The notes: generated from the letters alone by a model not told the origin. 64,000 bases of DNA from Torreya grandis (GCA_037957365.1 JARHVA010000223.1:4178001-4242000), one strand, 5' to 3'; shown: positions 50,610-61,765, counted from the stretch's first letter. Made by a program: numbers and translations.

Positions 50610-50672
50610 TGTTGAGGTTTGGAGCTAAAAGCTTCACCAAATGAGCAAGTTGCAGGTTGTAAGAATTACATA

Positions 50673-50792
50673 GTCACCAGCATCAGTCAAGAGTGACCGA
50701 CATCGATCAGGAGTTGACTAATAGATGTCGGCATCGGTTATGGATCAGCGGACGTTGATCACAGGCAGACAGGCAGGGACCGATGCCGGTCA
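50673..50792. repeat. Palindromic cluster in LTR 2
   Basis: Counterpart of the LTR 1 cluster with more decayed words (ACCAGCATCAGTC, ACCGACATCGATC, ACCGATGCCGGTC). Confidence 0.8.
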
Positions 50793-50957
50793 CCTATGCA
50801 TCTAGAATGTTATTTTCATAGATAGAATAAAATGTTTGCATGGTAGGATTAAGTGTTAGTCTTAAGTCTGCATCTCTATCTTAAATAAGACTATTTTGAG
50901 CCTTTGATTAGAAGGTGTATCTAATGGTTGTGATTGTATGCTCATGATCCTTAAATT

Positions 50958-50964
50958 TATATAA
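50958..50964 (+). promoter_or_regulatory. TATA box of copia LTR 2
   Basis: TATATAA, aligned with 45951 and 55885. Confidence 0.55.
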
Positions 50965-51303
50965 TAGGGATAGATCTTCATAGCTTATTAAATTGTAGAG
51001 TAACAATATAAGAATTGTATATGTGTATCAATCCAAGTGTTGGAGTTGATTGTAATTAGGAGAGAGAGCTCTTGAGGGAAAGAGATTTGAAAAGAGATCT
51101 GTACATCTGAGAGAGGTGTGGAAGAAAAGAAGTTTCTTCAATTATATTCTTTCTGTAAAGAGTTTAATACAAGTTTTCAGGGTGGTTTCTTATATCTCTT
51201 ATTGTTTGCTATTTTTTGATTCTAGTTACTTATCATTTTGGTTCAATTCCATGTTTTATTACTTTCACATAGTAATCAAGTTTGTTGCTTGATCTCCAAC
51301 AAG

Positions 51304-51315
51304 TGGTATTCGAGC
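51304..51315 (+). other. Primer binding site, copy B (mutated)
   Basis: TGGTATTCGAGC differs at two bases from the initiator-Met site seen in copies A and C. Confidence 0.85.
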
Positions 51316-51403
51316 TCAAGTTGACTAACAGGTGTTTCAGATCTGGTTAGTGTGTATTGATTATAGGTTACTCACAAAATTTTTTGTTTGAGTGGAAAAA
51401 GCA

Positions 51404-54400
51404 ATGGTAGAAGAAAGTAAACTGAGAATGGAGAAGTTCAATGGCAAAAATTATCAATTATGGAGAATGCAGATAGAGGATTATCTGTATCAGAAAGATC
51501 TATACTTACCATTAGATGGAGTTTCAAGGAAGCCCACAGACATAGAAGATGAAGAATAAGAAGTTCTTGATAGAAAGGCTCTTGGATCTATAAAATTGAG
51601 TATGGCATCTACTGTGATATCTAATTTATCACAGGCAAAGTCAACGGTAGAGTTAATGACTACTTTATCAAATTTATATGAAAAACTCTCAGCTTCAAAT
51701 AAGGTATATCTTATGAAGCAGTTATTTAATTTGTAAATGTAGGAAAGTGGATCTGTATCTAATCATCTAAATAATTTCTATGGAATTGTAAATTAATTAA
51801 ATTCAGTCAAAATAGTGTTTGATGATGAAATTAAAGCTCTATTAATCTTATGCTCTTTACCTGAAAGCTGACATAGCTTGGTAATGGCAGTTAGTAATAC
51901 TGCATCTGCTTCAAATATTTTAAAAGTAGATGATGTTGTTAGTGTAATCTTGAATGAAGAAATTTGCAGAAAAAACACAGAGAAAATATCAGAGAATGCT
52001 TTAAGTTTTGAGAGCAGGGGAAGGCAAAAAGAGAAGAGTAAGAAAGGGAGATCAAGGTCTAAGTCAAAAATGAGAGGTAGATCCAAATTCAGAAATGAAA
52101 GGAAGATAGCCTGCTGAAATTGTGGAAAGATAAGGCACATAAGCAAAGATTGCTGGTCAAAACCTAAAGAGGACAATCAACATGAAGGTAAAGAAGAAGC
52201 AAAAGTTGTAGGTATTGCACAAGATGCTCTTATATTCTCTTTGCATAATAATATAAAATCTTAGGTTTTAGATTCTGGTGCCTCTTTTCATGCTACCCCT
52301 AATAGAGAATATTTCAGTGACTATGTCCATGGAGATTTTGGAATAGTTTATTTAGGGGATGATGAGCCTTATAAAATTGTTGGCAAAGGAAAAGTGTAGC
52401 TGAAAATGCACAATGGCAACACATGGGTGTTGAAAGATGTCATGCATGTTTCCAGCTTGAAGAGGAATCTGATTTCTACAAGAAAGTTGGGGATGAGGGT
52501 TGTACAGTAACTCTCACATCTGAATCTTGGAAGGTGACCAAGGGTGCACTTGTATTGGCCAAAGGTAAGAGAGTAGGTACTCTCTATTTATGTAATTGTA
52601 TTACTGATAATTTTCCTTTTGTATTATCTACTTCAGATGTGGATGCAAAGTTGTGGCACCAGAGGCTTGGCCACATGAGTGAGAAGGGAATGACTATTCT
52701 TAAGTCAAAAGGTAAGCTTTCAGATTTGAAAAGCATAGATCTAGATTTTTGTGAGCACTATATTTTTAGAAAACCAAAGAGAGTGAGTTTTCTCAAGACT
52801 GGGTCAACAAAGAAGAAGCATAAGTTGGAGCTTGTTCACACAGATGTGTGGGGACCAACTCAGGTTGCTTCTATTGGAGGATCACAGTACTATGTCTCTT
52901 TCATAGATGATGCTACAAGAAATGTATGGGTCTATTTTATAAAGAAAAAATCTGATGTTTTTGACACTTTTAAGATTTGAAAAGCTATGGTTGAGAATGA
53001 AATAAGCAAGAGATTGAAGTGCCTGAGATCTAACAATAGTGGTGAGTTCTATAGCCATAGATTCAACTGGTATTGTTATATACATGGAATAGGTAGGCAA
53101 AGAACAGTTTCAAGGACACCTCAGCAAAATGGAGTTGCTGAAAGGATGAACAGAGCAATAATGGAGCGTGCAAGGTGTATGAGATTGCATGCTGGTTTGC
53201 CCTTAGAGTTTTGGGTAGAAGCTGTGGATATTGTAATTTACCTGATTAATAGAGGACCCTTTACAGCTCTGGATGGTGGAATTCTAGAAGAGGCACGGAC
53301 AGGTAAAAAGGTAGATCTCTCATTTTTCAAAGTTTTTGGTTGTGAAGCTTTTGTGCACGTTGATAAGGAAAATAAAAAGAAGCTGGATGCTAAGTCTATG
53401 AGGTGCACATTTATTGGTTATGGATCTGATGATTTTGGATTTCGATTTTGGAATCTAGGAATTAACAAAATAATTAAGAGCCATGATGTTGTTTTTAATG
53501 AAAAAGTGATGTATAGTGATCAGCTTAAGAAACTGAATCAATCTAGGTAGAGCAATGGAGAATTGGATGAGGTGACGGTCTAAAATGAGCTCATGGAAAA
53601 GAATTATCATAGACAGAAAAACATAGAGACCGACGTCGGTCAGGCAGGAACCGATGTCAGCAATACATGAATCGATGTCGGTCAGATAGTGACCGACGTC
53701 GGTCATGCAAAAACTGATGTTGGTCAGAGAGAATTGACATTGGCCAGTTACAAGCCTGGAAGTGATCGAGGTTGGTCACTATCAGAGAATTTTGGTAGAC
53801 AGCGTGTTGTGAATGAGTCTCAGACGCCCATCAGGAGGTCAGAAAGGGTAAGTAAACCTCCAATTCGATATTCCCCTTCATTATACTATTTATTGCTTAA
53901 TGATGGTGGAAAACTAGAGAGTTTTGATGAAGCAATATAGGTGGAATCCAAGAATCAGTGGGAGCTAGGCATGAATGAGGAAATCGATTCCTTGAAAGAG
54001 AACCAAACATGGGATTTGGTTGAGTTGCCAGCAGGTAAGAAGACACTGAAGAACAGATGGATCTATAGATTGAAGGAAGGTGAGAATGGATAGATGAGAT
54101 ATAAGGCCAGGTTGGTAGTGAAAGGATTTGCACAGAAACCAGGTATTAATTTTGATGAGATTTTTTCTCCTATTGTTAAAATGACTTCTATACGGACTGT
54201 ATTGTCTTTAGTTGCTATTGAGGATTTGCATCTTGAGCAGCTTAATGTTAAGACAATGTTTCTTCATGGATATTTGGATGAAAAAATATATATGGATCAG
54301 CCAGAAGGATTTGAGGTCAAAGGTAAGGAGAAGCTAGTGTGCAGATTGAAGAAAAGCTTGTATGGTCTCAAGCAAGCTCCTAGACAATGGTATTTGAGAT

Positions 54401-55463
54401 TTGACAGGTTTATGACTGAGCATGGCTACAGTAGATGTCAATCTGACCATTGTGTGTATTTTAAGAGATTGGATAATGGTAGATATATTATTCTATTGTT
54501 GATGTAGATGATATGCTGGTTGCAGGATCACACATGCAAGATATCTCTGAGCTTAAGGTGAAATTAGCTCACACATTTTCTATGAAGGATTTGGGAGTAG
54601 AAAAGAAAATCCTTGGCATGAGTATTAAGAGAGACAGGAAAAATCACAAGCTAATTTTGTCTCAAGAGGATTATGTGAACAAAGTGTTGAAATGGTTCAA
54701 TATGCAGGATGCGAAATCGGTAAGCACACCTTTGGTTGGACATTTTAAATTGAGTAAAGAATAGTGTCCTAATTCACATGATGAGGTAGAGTACATGAGT
54801 ATAGTTCCATATGCTTCCCAAGTTGGGAGCTTAATGTATGCAATGGTATGTACTAGACTAGATATTGCCCAAGTAGTGGGAGTTATTAGTAAGTATATGG
54901 CCAATCCAGGGAAAGAACACTTGAAAGCAGTTCAGTGGATCCTCAGATATCTGAGAGGGACCAACAGTAGGCATTTGTGCTATGGTGGGTCAAACACTTA
55001 TCTACATGGTTATGTAGATTCAGATATGGTAGGTGATTTGGATGGCAAAAGGAGCACCATAGGATATGTTTTCACTATTGGTGGAATGGTGGTTAGATGG
55101 ATTTCAAAGTTGCAAAAGGTTGTTGCCTTGTCAACTACAGAAGCAAAATATATTGTAGTCACAGAGGCTAGCAAAGAGATGATATGGATGACACGGTTCA
55201 TGGAAGAGCTAGGAAAGGAGCAAGAAAGTTGTAGATTATATAGTGATAGTCAGAGTGCAATTCATTTGGCTAAGAATTTAGCCTTTCATTCAAGAACCAA
55301 GCATATACAGCTGAGGTACCACTTCATTAGACAGGTATTGGAGGATGGTGAGTTGAAGTTAGAGAAGATCCATACAAATAAGAACCTTGATGATATATTA
55401 ACCAAGCCGATAACAAAGGAGAAGTTGAATCTTTATTCAACTTTTGTGGGTCTTCATGATTGA
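51404..55463 (+). pseudogene. Copia gag-pol polyprotein, copy B
   Basis: ATG at 51404 (MVEESKLRMEKFNGKNYQLW). Same domain order as copy A. The protease keeps LDSGASFHATP (52272), with a stop just before it. The knuckle reads C-stop-NCGKIRHISKDC. Integrase motif RSDNGGEF is RSNNSGEF, so the second catalytic Asp is Asn. RT motif A is LNVKTMFLH (Asn, as in A); at motif C a one-base deletion near 54501 destroys the YVDD frame. RNase H (54795-55463) is the best-preserved part: YVDSDMVGDLDG, STTEAKYIV, LYSDSQSAIHLAKN and LTKPITKEK. Stops shared with A include 52115, the TAG near 53548 and TAG 53938. Confidence 0.95.
53626..53780 (+). repeat. 21-bp palindrome array inside pol, copy B
   Basis: Words start at 53629, 53650, 53671, 53692, 53713 (all 21 bp apart), then 53733. 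TGACCGACGTCGGTCA at 53690-53705 is a perfect 16-bp palindrome. In the pol frame it encodes a T-D-V-G-x-x-x heptad (TDVGQAG, TDVSNT, IDVGQIV, TDVGHAK, TDVGQRE). Confidence 0.95.
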
Positions 55464-55525
55464 GTTTGAAGATGGAGAAGCTAGAAGATGTTGCTGTATA
55501 GGTACTGGTGCAGCTGTTTATCTCC

Positions 55526-55536
55526 AAGTGGGAGAT
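55526..55536 (+). other. Polypurine tract, copy B
   Basis: AAGTGGGAGAT next to LTR 3, identical to that of copy A. Confidence 0.85.
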
Positions 55537-55599
55537 TGTTGAGGTGTGGAGCTAAAAGCTTCACCAAATGAGCAAGTTGTAGGTTATAGGAATTACACA

Positions 55600-55720
55600 G
55601 TCACCGGCATCGGTCAGGAGCGACTAACGTCCGTCAGGAGTCGACTAAGAGATGCCAACGTCAGTTATGGATTGGCCAACGTCGGTCATAGGCAGACAAG
55701 CAGAGACTGATGTCGGTCAC
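55600..55720. repeat. Palindromic cluster in LTR 3
   Basis: Counterpart of the clusters in LTR 1 and LTR 2 (e.g. ACCGGCATCGGTC, GCCAACGTCGGTC, ACTGATGTCGGTC). Confidence 0.8.
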
Positions 55721-55884
55721 CTGTGCATCCAGAATGCTATTTCCATGGATAGAATAGAATGTTTGCATGGTAGGATTAAGTGTTAGTCTTAAGTCCACAT
55801 CTCTATCTTAAGTAAGACTATTTTGAGCCCTTGATTAGGAGGTGCATCTAATGATTGTGATTGTATGCTCATGATCCCTAAAGT

Positions 55885-55891
55885 TATATAA
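55885..55891 (+). promoter_or_regulatory. TATA box of copia LTR 3
   Basis: TATATAA, aligned with 45951 and 50958. Confidence 0.55.
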
Positions 55892-56228
55892 TAGGGATAG
55901 ATCTTCATAGCTTATTGAATTGTAGAGTAACAATACAAGAATTGTATATGTGTATCAATCCAAGTGTTGCAGTTGATTGTAATTGAGAGAGAGAGCTCTT
56001 GAGGGAAAGAGATCTGAAAAGAGATCTGTACATTTGAGAGAGGTGTGGAAGAAAAGAAGTTTCTTCAATTATATTCCTTCTGTAAAGAGTTTAATACAAG
56101 TTTTCAGGGTGGTTTCTTGTATCTCTTATTATTTGCTATTTTTTGATTCTAGTTACTTATCATTCTGGTTCAATTTCGTGTTTTATTGCTTTCACATAGT
56201 AATCAAATTTGTTGATTGATCACCAACA

Positions 56229-56233
56229 CTTAG
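56229..56233. repeat. Target-site duplication CTTAG, right copy
   Basis: Repeats 45598-45602; the host sequence TTACATGGC follows, as in the uninterrupted unit at 56593. Confidence 0.95.
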
Positions 56234-56467
56234 TTACATGGCTATCATCTCTAGGACTATCTAGTTTAGTTATAGTAGCTCTTACAACTCTAGGGAGGGC
56301 CCAAATTCTAATGGATCCTAGCTTCATAGTTCCAACATGCACTATGGCTATCACGTCAATATCTCTAATGGATACTTCTCTAATGTGGACACCTCTCAGT
56401 GTTCCCACTGTAACTATTTAGATGGCCACATTAGTGAAGTATACATGATGGCTCAACTAGTCATATT
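56234..56467 (+). repeat. 360-bp tandem duplication, unit 1, right piece
   Basis: Matches 56593 onward (TTACATGGCTATCATCTCTA, then GGAGGGCCCAA) up to about GGCCACATTAGTGA. The last 30 bp or so is unique to this unit. Confidence 0.9.
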
Positions 56468-56795
56468 CCAATTTACTTGAGTACCCCTAGATCTAGACAT
56501 GTTTAGCATCCTCACTTATCAATTCCCCTCCGTTCAATCCATTCCACTTGCTAAAATCCCCATAACCTACCTTGGGCCTCTAGGATTCTTAGTTACATGG
56601 CTATCATCTCTAGGACTATCTAGTTTAGTTATAGTAGCTCTTACAACTCTGGGGAGGGCCCAACTTCTAATTTATCCTAGCTTCTTAGTGCCAACATGCA
56701 CTATGGCTATCACATCAATATCTCCAATGGCTACTTCTCTAATGTGGACACCTCTTAGTGTTCCCACCTTAACTGTTTAGATGGCCACATTAGTG
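56468..56795 (+). repeat. 360-bp tandem duplication, unit 2 (uninterrupted, empty site)
   Basis: Carries in continuous form what unit 1 has on both sides of the copia composite; the junction is TAGGATTCTTAGTTACATGG at 56581-56600. Differs from unit 1 at a modest number of bases. An open frame of 93 codons (56499-56780) crosses the junction. Confidence 0.9.
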
Positions 56796-58200
56796 ACAAA
56801 CACCCTCATATGCATGATTTAAGTGACTCCTAGCTTTTTAGTGCTTGAAATTACTCCTCCAACTCCATAGGTTTATCTGAAAATGATTACCACCACTACT
56901 CCTTCAATTGTTATAGCATAGGCTAATCTGAGCATAATACCTAAGAAGAGGAAGAAGGTAAATTTTGTTGTGTCCTTAGCTCAGGTTCCAACTTCCACCA
57001 TGAATCTTTCAACTATGACCATGAATTTGACTGATTAGGGTAGGAGATCCAAGAAAATGTAAAAGGTAGCTCCCTCTCAACCTTATATTTAGCTTCCTCC
57101 TCTCATTACACCACACTCCTCCTTTCTATTACCCTTCCCCCCCAAGGATTCAACTTTAGCCAACTAATTTCCTCATACTTACTAAATGCCCCCCTCTTAG
57201 GTGACATTAGCCCACATATCAACATGCCCCATGACCAATTTCATGGCCAATTATTCCTATGGGGGTACCCATTTGTCCTTCCTCCTTTTGATCCCATGCC
57301 CCATCCTCCACTCCTTCCTTCCTTCCTTTCTTCCCCTTCATCCATTCCTCCCCCTAGGCCTCTGCCCTTTACCTCTACCATTACCACCCCTGTTCATCCT
57401 CTTCCACCACCTTGGGAGTTACTACAGGCTCAAGCTGGGTTAGGTCCCTAACACTTGCTGAAACATAGAGACTTGAAATGGTCTATCAGGGAGACCTAGA
57501 GGTCCAATGGGAATTTGATAGAAAAACTGGGAACATGAAGAGATTTCTTATGTAGATGTCTACTCAGGAAGTAGACCCAATGGTATGGAGGATTAAGCAT
57601 GACCTCTTATCCCTCACCAAAGTGAGGACACCCAATGAGGAGGAGAAAATGGATGAAGACCATGTATCGGTACTTTGAGCTACCAATGAGCTAACCAAAA
57701 AGTTCATGGAAGACATGAAAGAGTAAGTTAGAGCACTCATATCATAGGCAGGGAGAACTTTCCTAGTGAAACTGATTGATCGAGTTGAGGAAGGCATCGC
57801 ACAACTATTTATAGATCTTAGAGAGGTGAACAAATCCTTATCCATGAGTAAAGAGCACCTATAGTGCACTCAATCATACTTGGATACGGTTTCCCATATG
57901 GAAAAAGAGTGAAAGAAGTTCCTTGGGGTCCTTCATAAGGGAATGCTCCTAGAGCTCAAGATCATGCCTTTGGTGGATCTAAACCTATACCAAACTTATT
58001 TTAGGAGGATGATGACCTAAATTGAGGAGTGGTTGACCATAATGCAAACAATGATCAAGCCTTTGGAGAAGAATAAGGAGTGGATGCTGACCTATTTCAA
58101 GGTATTCAACATCACTATTTTGTTCTACCTAGAGGACATATTGATAGAAAAAAAGGATTTGTAGTTCACTTGGCCCAAATCAACTAGGTCATGTGGAGGA
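56796..58200 (+). pseudogene. Unknown decayed long reading frame, 3' part
   Basis: First a Pro/Leu/Ser-rich segment (about 57200-57450). Then, in one frame from about 57470 to 58170, roughly 240 codons of charged, probably coiled-coil sequence (VYQGDLEVQWEFDRKTGNM, EEGIAQLFIDLREVNKSLSM, EEWLTIMQTMIKPLEKNK) broken by eight stops. These are TAG, TGA or TAA in places where CAG, CGA or CAA would keep the pattern. The family is not recognised. It belongs with 43644-45602. Confidence 0.4.
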
Positions 58201-60265
58201 AGGTAGAAAAATCCAATAAAGATGGGGCCAAATCACTTCTGGAGGAAGCAACCCAATCGATAGTTAACATCAACCATATATACGAGATGAAGGTTTAATT
58301 GGAGTCCCCACTCTAAGTCCATGAGTGGTATTAGTCCAGGCTAAGGTAATATTCTAAAATCCACCTATGAACTTGGATGAATTGGGAGTTTAACTTGGTG
58401 GTGGTCATGCTAGTAGTTGAGGAAGTATGTCCCAAGTAGTTGGGAAGTGGCCCACCTCCAACCTCTTCTTGATTCTCTCCTAGTGGGCCTTGGGAATTTT
58501 GTTCCACTTATTATTGGATATGGTATCTTTTTGTATAACTATGTTACAACCATGATTACCCAGAGTGGGAACTCATGTTATTAGGAGATGGGCCCCATTC
58601 CCCTTCTATATATATTACTTTATAATATTTTATAAAGGTGGATTCTATTGTAAACAAATGCAATCATATTAATGCAAATTTGATTTTTATATTTAAATGC
58701 ATCTAGTTTCATGAAGTCTTCCACTTTCTTTCTACTTTAAATAGATCACTATAAATGTTAGAAGACATTTAGTCATGTTTTTCTACAAGGTTTATACATT
58801 AATTAGGATTATCTTTAGCTATTTTAGTTGAGTTCTTGATGATATTCACTTTGTTTAAAATTTCTTAAGATCTATGTGTGATTAACTATAGACCTATGAT
58901 GAATCGTATAAATGGAATAATTTGAACCCTAATTATTTACCTTGTTAACTTCTAATTCCCAATGTTTCCTATATACCTTGTAAATTTCCCTATTTTAAAG
59001 TAATCTAACTCATGATGATAAATATTAACTATGTCTATGAGAATGAAGTTAGTTTTTGTCTTGTGATTAAAGTTGAATATGTTATCTTTTATTATGATGC
59101 TTCTAATTCTTATATTGTGTGTTGAGTAATTTGAGTGAGAGGACCTATATGTATCAACTAGAAGGTTATGTCCTGAAGCAATGAGATGAAGTTTGGACAT
59201 GTGTAGTCACAATGCCATATTATGTATGGGGAATTAATGACATGTAGTCAATAGGTTATCAACCTAAAACCACTATGAACTACAATAATAAACATGTATA
59301 ACTACTTATAGTTTCCTTCAGCATGCAACAATTGTAGCAACTAGTATTTCCATTAATTTTATTCCAAAAACAAAGATTAAATAATGAGCATGCATGGATT
59401 GATATATGCATACATGATGTGGAGAAGTTAGAACATTGAACATTCCTACTAGATTATATTTGACTCCTTCCAACTTCCCAACAACATCACCCTTGTTTCT
59501 ATCCTATAGCCATTTCTGGCTACATTCTCCATAATATGAATAGTCCTAAAGTTTTTGTAATTTATTGTTAAATAATAACCATAACCTCCTTTGTATATAT
59601 ATTATAATAGAGATATATGCTAGGCTAGTGGATAATATAAAATGAGAATAGATAATCTAAGTGTGACTAGGTAATATCAATTGCAGTGATTGTAATCTTG
59701 TTTTAACAATCTTTACTTGTTATAAGATATGAATAAATTCAATAGTTTATAGTAAATGTGTTTTTATTCCAAGGGAAGGATTGGATCTCAAGATCAAATG
59801 AGGAAGTCCCCCTTAGAAGGACTTTTAGGGAAGATTCTAACTCATTAGATTAGTTAATTAAATTCTATTTCCAAGTATTCATTTCCATTCCTTAATTCTG
59901 TATGTGTTGAGTACTATAAAAGATTTCAGTATTATGAATGCATGTTAATTTCTTAAGGAAGATTCCATAATATTTCAATCCATTCAATTGTGTTTATTTA
60001 ATTTATGCAAGTATGATTTCATTTTAATTAATTTACATTTATACAACTTCTCATTTATTCAAGTGTGCTTATATGCAATCGACATAGTCAACAAGTGAGT
60101 GAAGTGTGCACATATAATGATGTCACCTTATCAACTTAAAACATCCCTGAGTTGACAATTAATAAATTAGTAGTTATATGCATCAAGTAGACACTTCATT
60201 ATATAAGCATAAGTGAATTTGTAAAAGGTTGTCAGGTTTAATTGATGGTAAAATTCTGCTCATCA
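58201..60265 (+). other. Probable LTR of an Athila-like Ty3 element (left limit unknown)
   Basis: Non-coding, AT-rich DNA that ends ...CTCATCA directly before a primer-site-like word at 60269. No second copy is in the window, so the LTR cannot be paired. Its start is somewhere after about 58450. Confidence 0.4.
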
Positions 60266-60268
60266 TTT

Positions 60269-60286
60269 TGGTGTCATTGTCGATTA
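60269..60286 (+). other. Decayed primer binding site of an Athila-like element
   Basis: TGGTGTCATTGTCGATTA resembles TGGCGCCGTTGCCGGGGA, the site widely seen in plant Athila-type elements; most differences are C-to-T or G-to-A. The preceding CATCATTT is the usual end-of-LTR context. Confidence 0.5.
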
Positions 60287-60873
60287 AGGTGTCACACACT
60301 TGAGATCTTTAAGATTGACAATATCTTTTGTTATTATTTTGCATTCCTAGATTAAAAATTTGTTGTTTTCTATCTTAAAAATTTCCTAATTTATAGATAA
60401 AAGTATTAAAAATCCAAAAACAACACATGTTATAATAACGTTGTGTAGGACAAGGCAGACAAAAAGAAAAAAAAAGTAGTCAAATTGTATGTAGAGAGAA
60501 CATGATCATCTAGGTAGATTCTTGCATAGGTAGTCAACTTTTGCTACAAGAACATATATACAATTTATAATAACTGAGGAATATAAGGAAACTTTTGGAT
60601 ACCATCTACAATTATCAATATAAGAGCTATAAAAAGAAGAATTCTTGGCTGGGCTGGTAGCACAAGTTGGGAATATAGAAGAGGAAGAGGCTTATACACC
60701 TGAGAAGGACCCATCTATACCATATTTAAGAATTCCTAATATATCAACTCACACTCAATAATCTAGTATTTATTTCCCTCCATCCTCACCCAAACTTCTT
60801 GATAAATAAGCATTTAAAGCCCTTCTAACTCGTAGAAGAGACATCATGCCTACATAATTTATTGAGTTAGAAA
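60287..60873 (+). other. Leader and gag start region of the interrupted Athila-like element
   Basis: Frame fragments with an Arg-rich patch and an acidic, Pro-rich patch (EEEEAYTPEKDPSIPYLRIP near 60690) suggest a gag start, but nothing is conclusive. Copia copy C interrupts it at 60874. Confidence 0.35.
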
Positions 60874-61763
60874 TGTTAGGTTGTGGAGCTAAAAGCTTCA
60901 ATTGTTGCAGACATGGAGGAGGTTGCTAAAGTTCCAGAGAGACCAGTGTCGGCAGTATAACCGACGTCGGTCATGATGAATGCAGAAGGCAACTGGCATC
61001 GATAGGGAGTCGGCCGACGTCGGTCAACACCAGTCAGACAGGGACTGACGTCGGTCACCTGTGTGTTCAAGAACTATTCATTGCACAAACAGTTAGTTAG
61101 TTGAACTAAGTGTTTGCATGTAAAGGCTATTTTGAGTCTTGAGCTGCGTGGATAATTATAGTAAACTAAGAGTCTAAGTTATTGTTTAAGTCTGGGATCT
61201 ATTTATAGACCCATTGGCATGTATTGTAATTATGAGCTAAAAAGGAAGGCACTTCCATTATAAGATCATTGAGTTTCAGGTTGTTGCAAGCTCATAGGAG
61301 ATATACATGTGTAAGTATGGTCTGTTGAATTACAGGTTGCAGGTTCATGGGAGATCTACTTGAAGTACTTTAGAGTGCTTGGTACTGGCAGGGTTATTAT
61401 TGACTGGTTGGAGAGGTGAACACCAATTCTGTGTGTGAGTTGTGTGTTGGGACCGTTTTTGGTAGGAGAGTGAACTCTTGATTGAGAATTAATGGGAGCC
61501 CTTGAGGTGTGGGAAGCCTCTGAGAGGTGTGAAGAAGAAGTGGCATCTTCTTTATTGTATTTTCTTTCTGGATGAGTATTGAATACAAGATAGTGTATTG
61601 TCTCTCATATTCTATGCTATTTGTGAATTCTAGTTACTTGTACTTCTAGATAATTCTGCATGTTTAATTGCTTGTATTTGGTAATCATATTGTGCTCTTT
61701 TTGAGGAGCAAGATCCTAACAAGTGGGATCAAAATAGGTGTGTTGTTCTTGGATTCCCCAACA
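60874..61763 (+). repeat. 5' LTR of copia copy C (end at 61721 or 61763)
   Basis: Starts TGTTAGG. Two candidate ends exist: CCTAACA at 61715-61721, a perfect inverted match to the start, followed by a degenerate primer word TGGGATCAAA (61724); or CCCCAACA ending 61763, followed by a perfect primer site at 61766. Length is therefore 848 or 890 bp. A TATA-like CTATTTATAG lies near 61199. Confidence 0.85.
60940..61058. repeat. Palindromic cluster in the LTR of copy C
   Basis: Words start at 60942 (ACCAGTGTCGGC), 60960 (ACCGACGTCGGTC), 60992 (ACTGGCATCGATA), 61013 (GCCGACGTCGGTC) and 61044 (ACTGACGTCGGTC). Spacings 18, 32, 21, 31 match the LTR 1 layout (20, 31, 21, 31). Confidence 0.9.
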
Positions 61764-61765
61764 AC

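Larger units (their letters stand above)
50610..51301 (+). repeat. Copia LTR 2, shared by copies A and B (692 bp)
   Basis: Same ends and length as LTR 1. It serves as the 3' LTR of body A and the 5' LTR of body B, with a purine tract on its left and a primer site on its right. No target duplication flanks it. Confidence 0.95.
45603..56228 (+). mobile_element. Tandem Ty1/copia composite: three LTRs, two internal bodies (A and B)
   Basis: Three LTRs of the same 692-bp length (45603-46294, 50610-51301, 55537-56228), each TGTTGAGG...CCAACA, enclose two full-length gag-pol bodies in the same direction. Each LTR that precedes a body is followed by an initiator-Met primer site. Each LTR that follows a body is preceded by the purine tract AAGTGGGAGAT. 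Only the outer ends carry the target duplication CTTAG. The bodies belong to the Tnt1/Tork type by gag (KFNGKNY, LYQKDLYLPL) and domain order (gag, protease, integrase, RT, RNase H). Both are dead. The arrangement fits one insertion later duplicated by unequal exchange between its LTRs. Confidence 0.95.
55537..56228 (+). repeat. Copia LTR 3 (692 bp)
   Basis: TGTTGAGGTGTGGAGC to TGATCACCAACA, followed directly by CTTAG of the target duplication. Confidence 0.95.

Noticed and set aside
50320..50640. Antisense 106-codon frame with repeated HQYLYS words
   Set aside because: Generated by the 20-bp minisatellite on the opposite strand of copia copy A.
53626..53780. CRISPR-like regular repeat array
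   Set aside because: Period is 21 bp with no unique spacers of CRISPR length; plant nuclear context and position inside a copia pol make it a coding/palindromic tandem repeat.
60058..60218. Inverted repeat TTCAAGTGTGCTTATAT / ATATAAGCATAAGTGAA
   Set aside because: Only about 13 of 17 bases pair and the surrounding sequence does not extend the stem.
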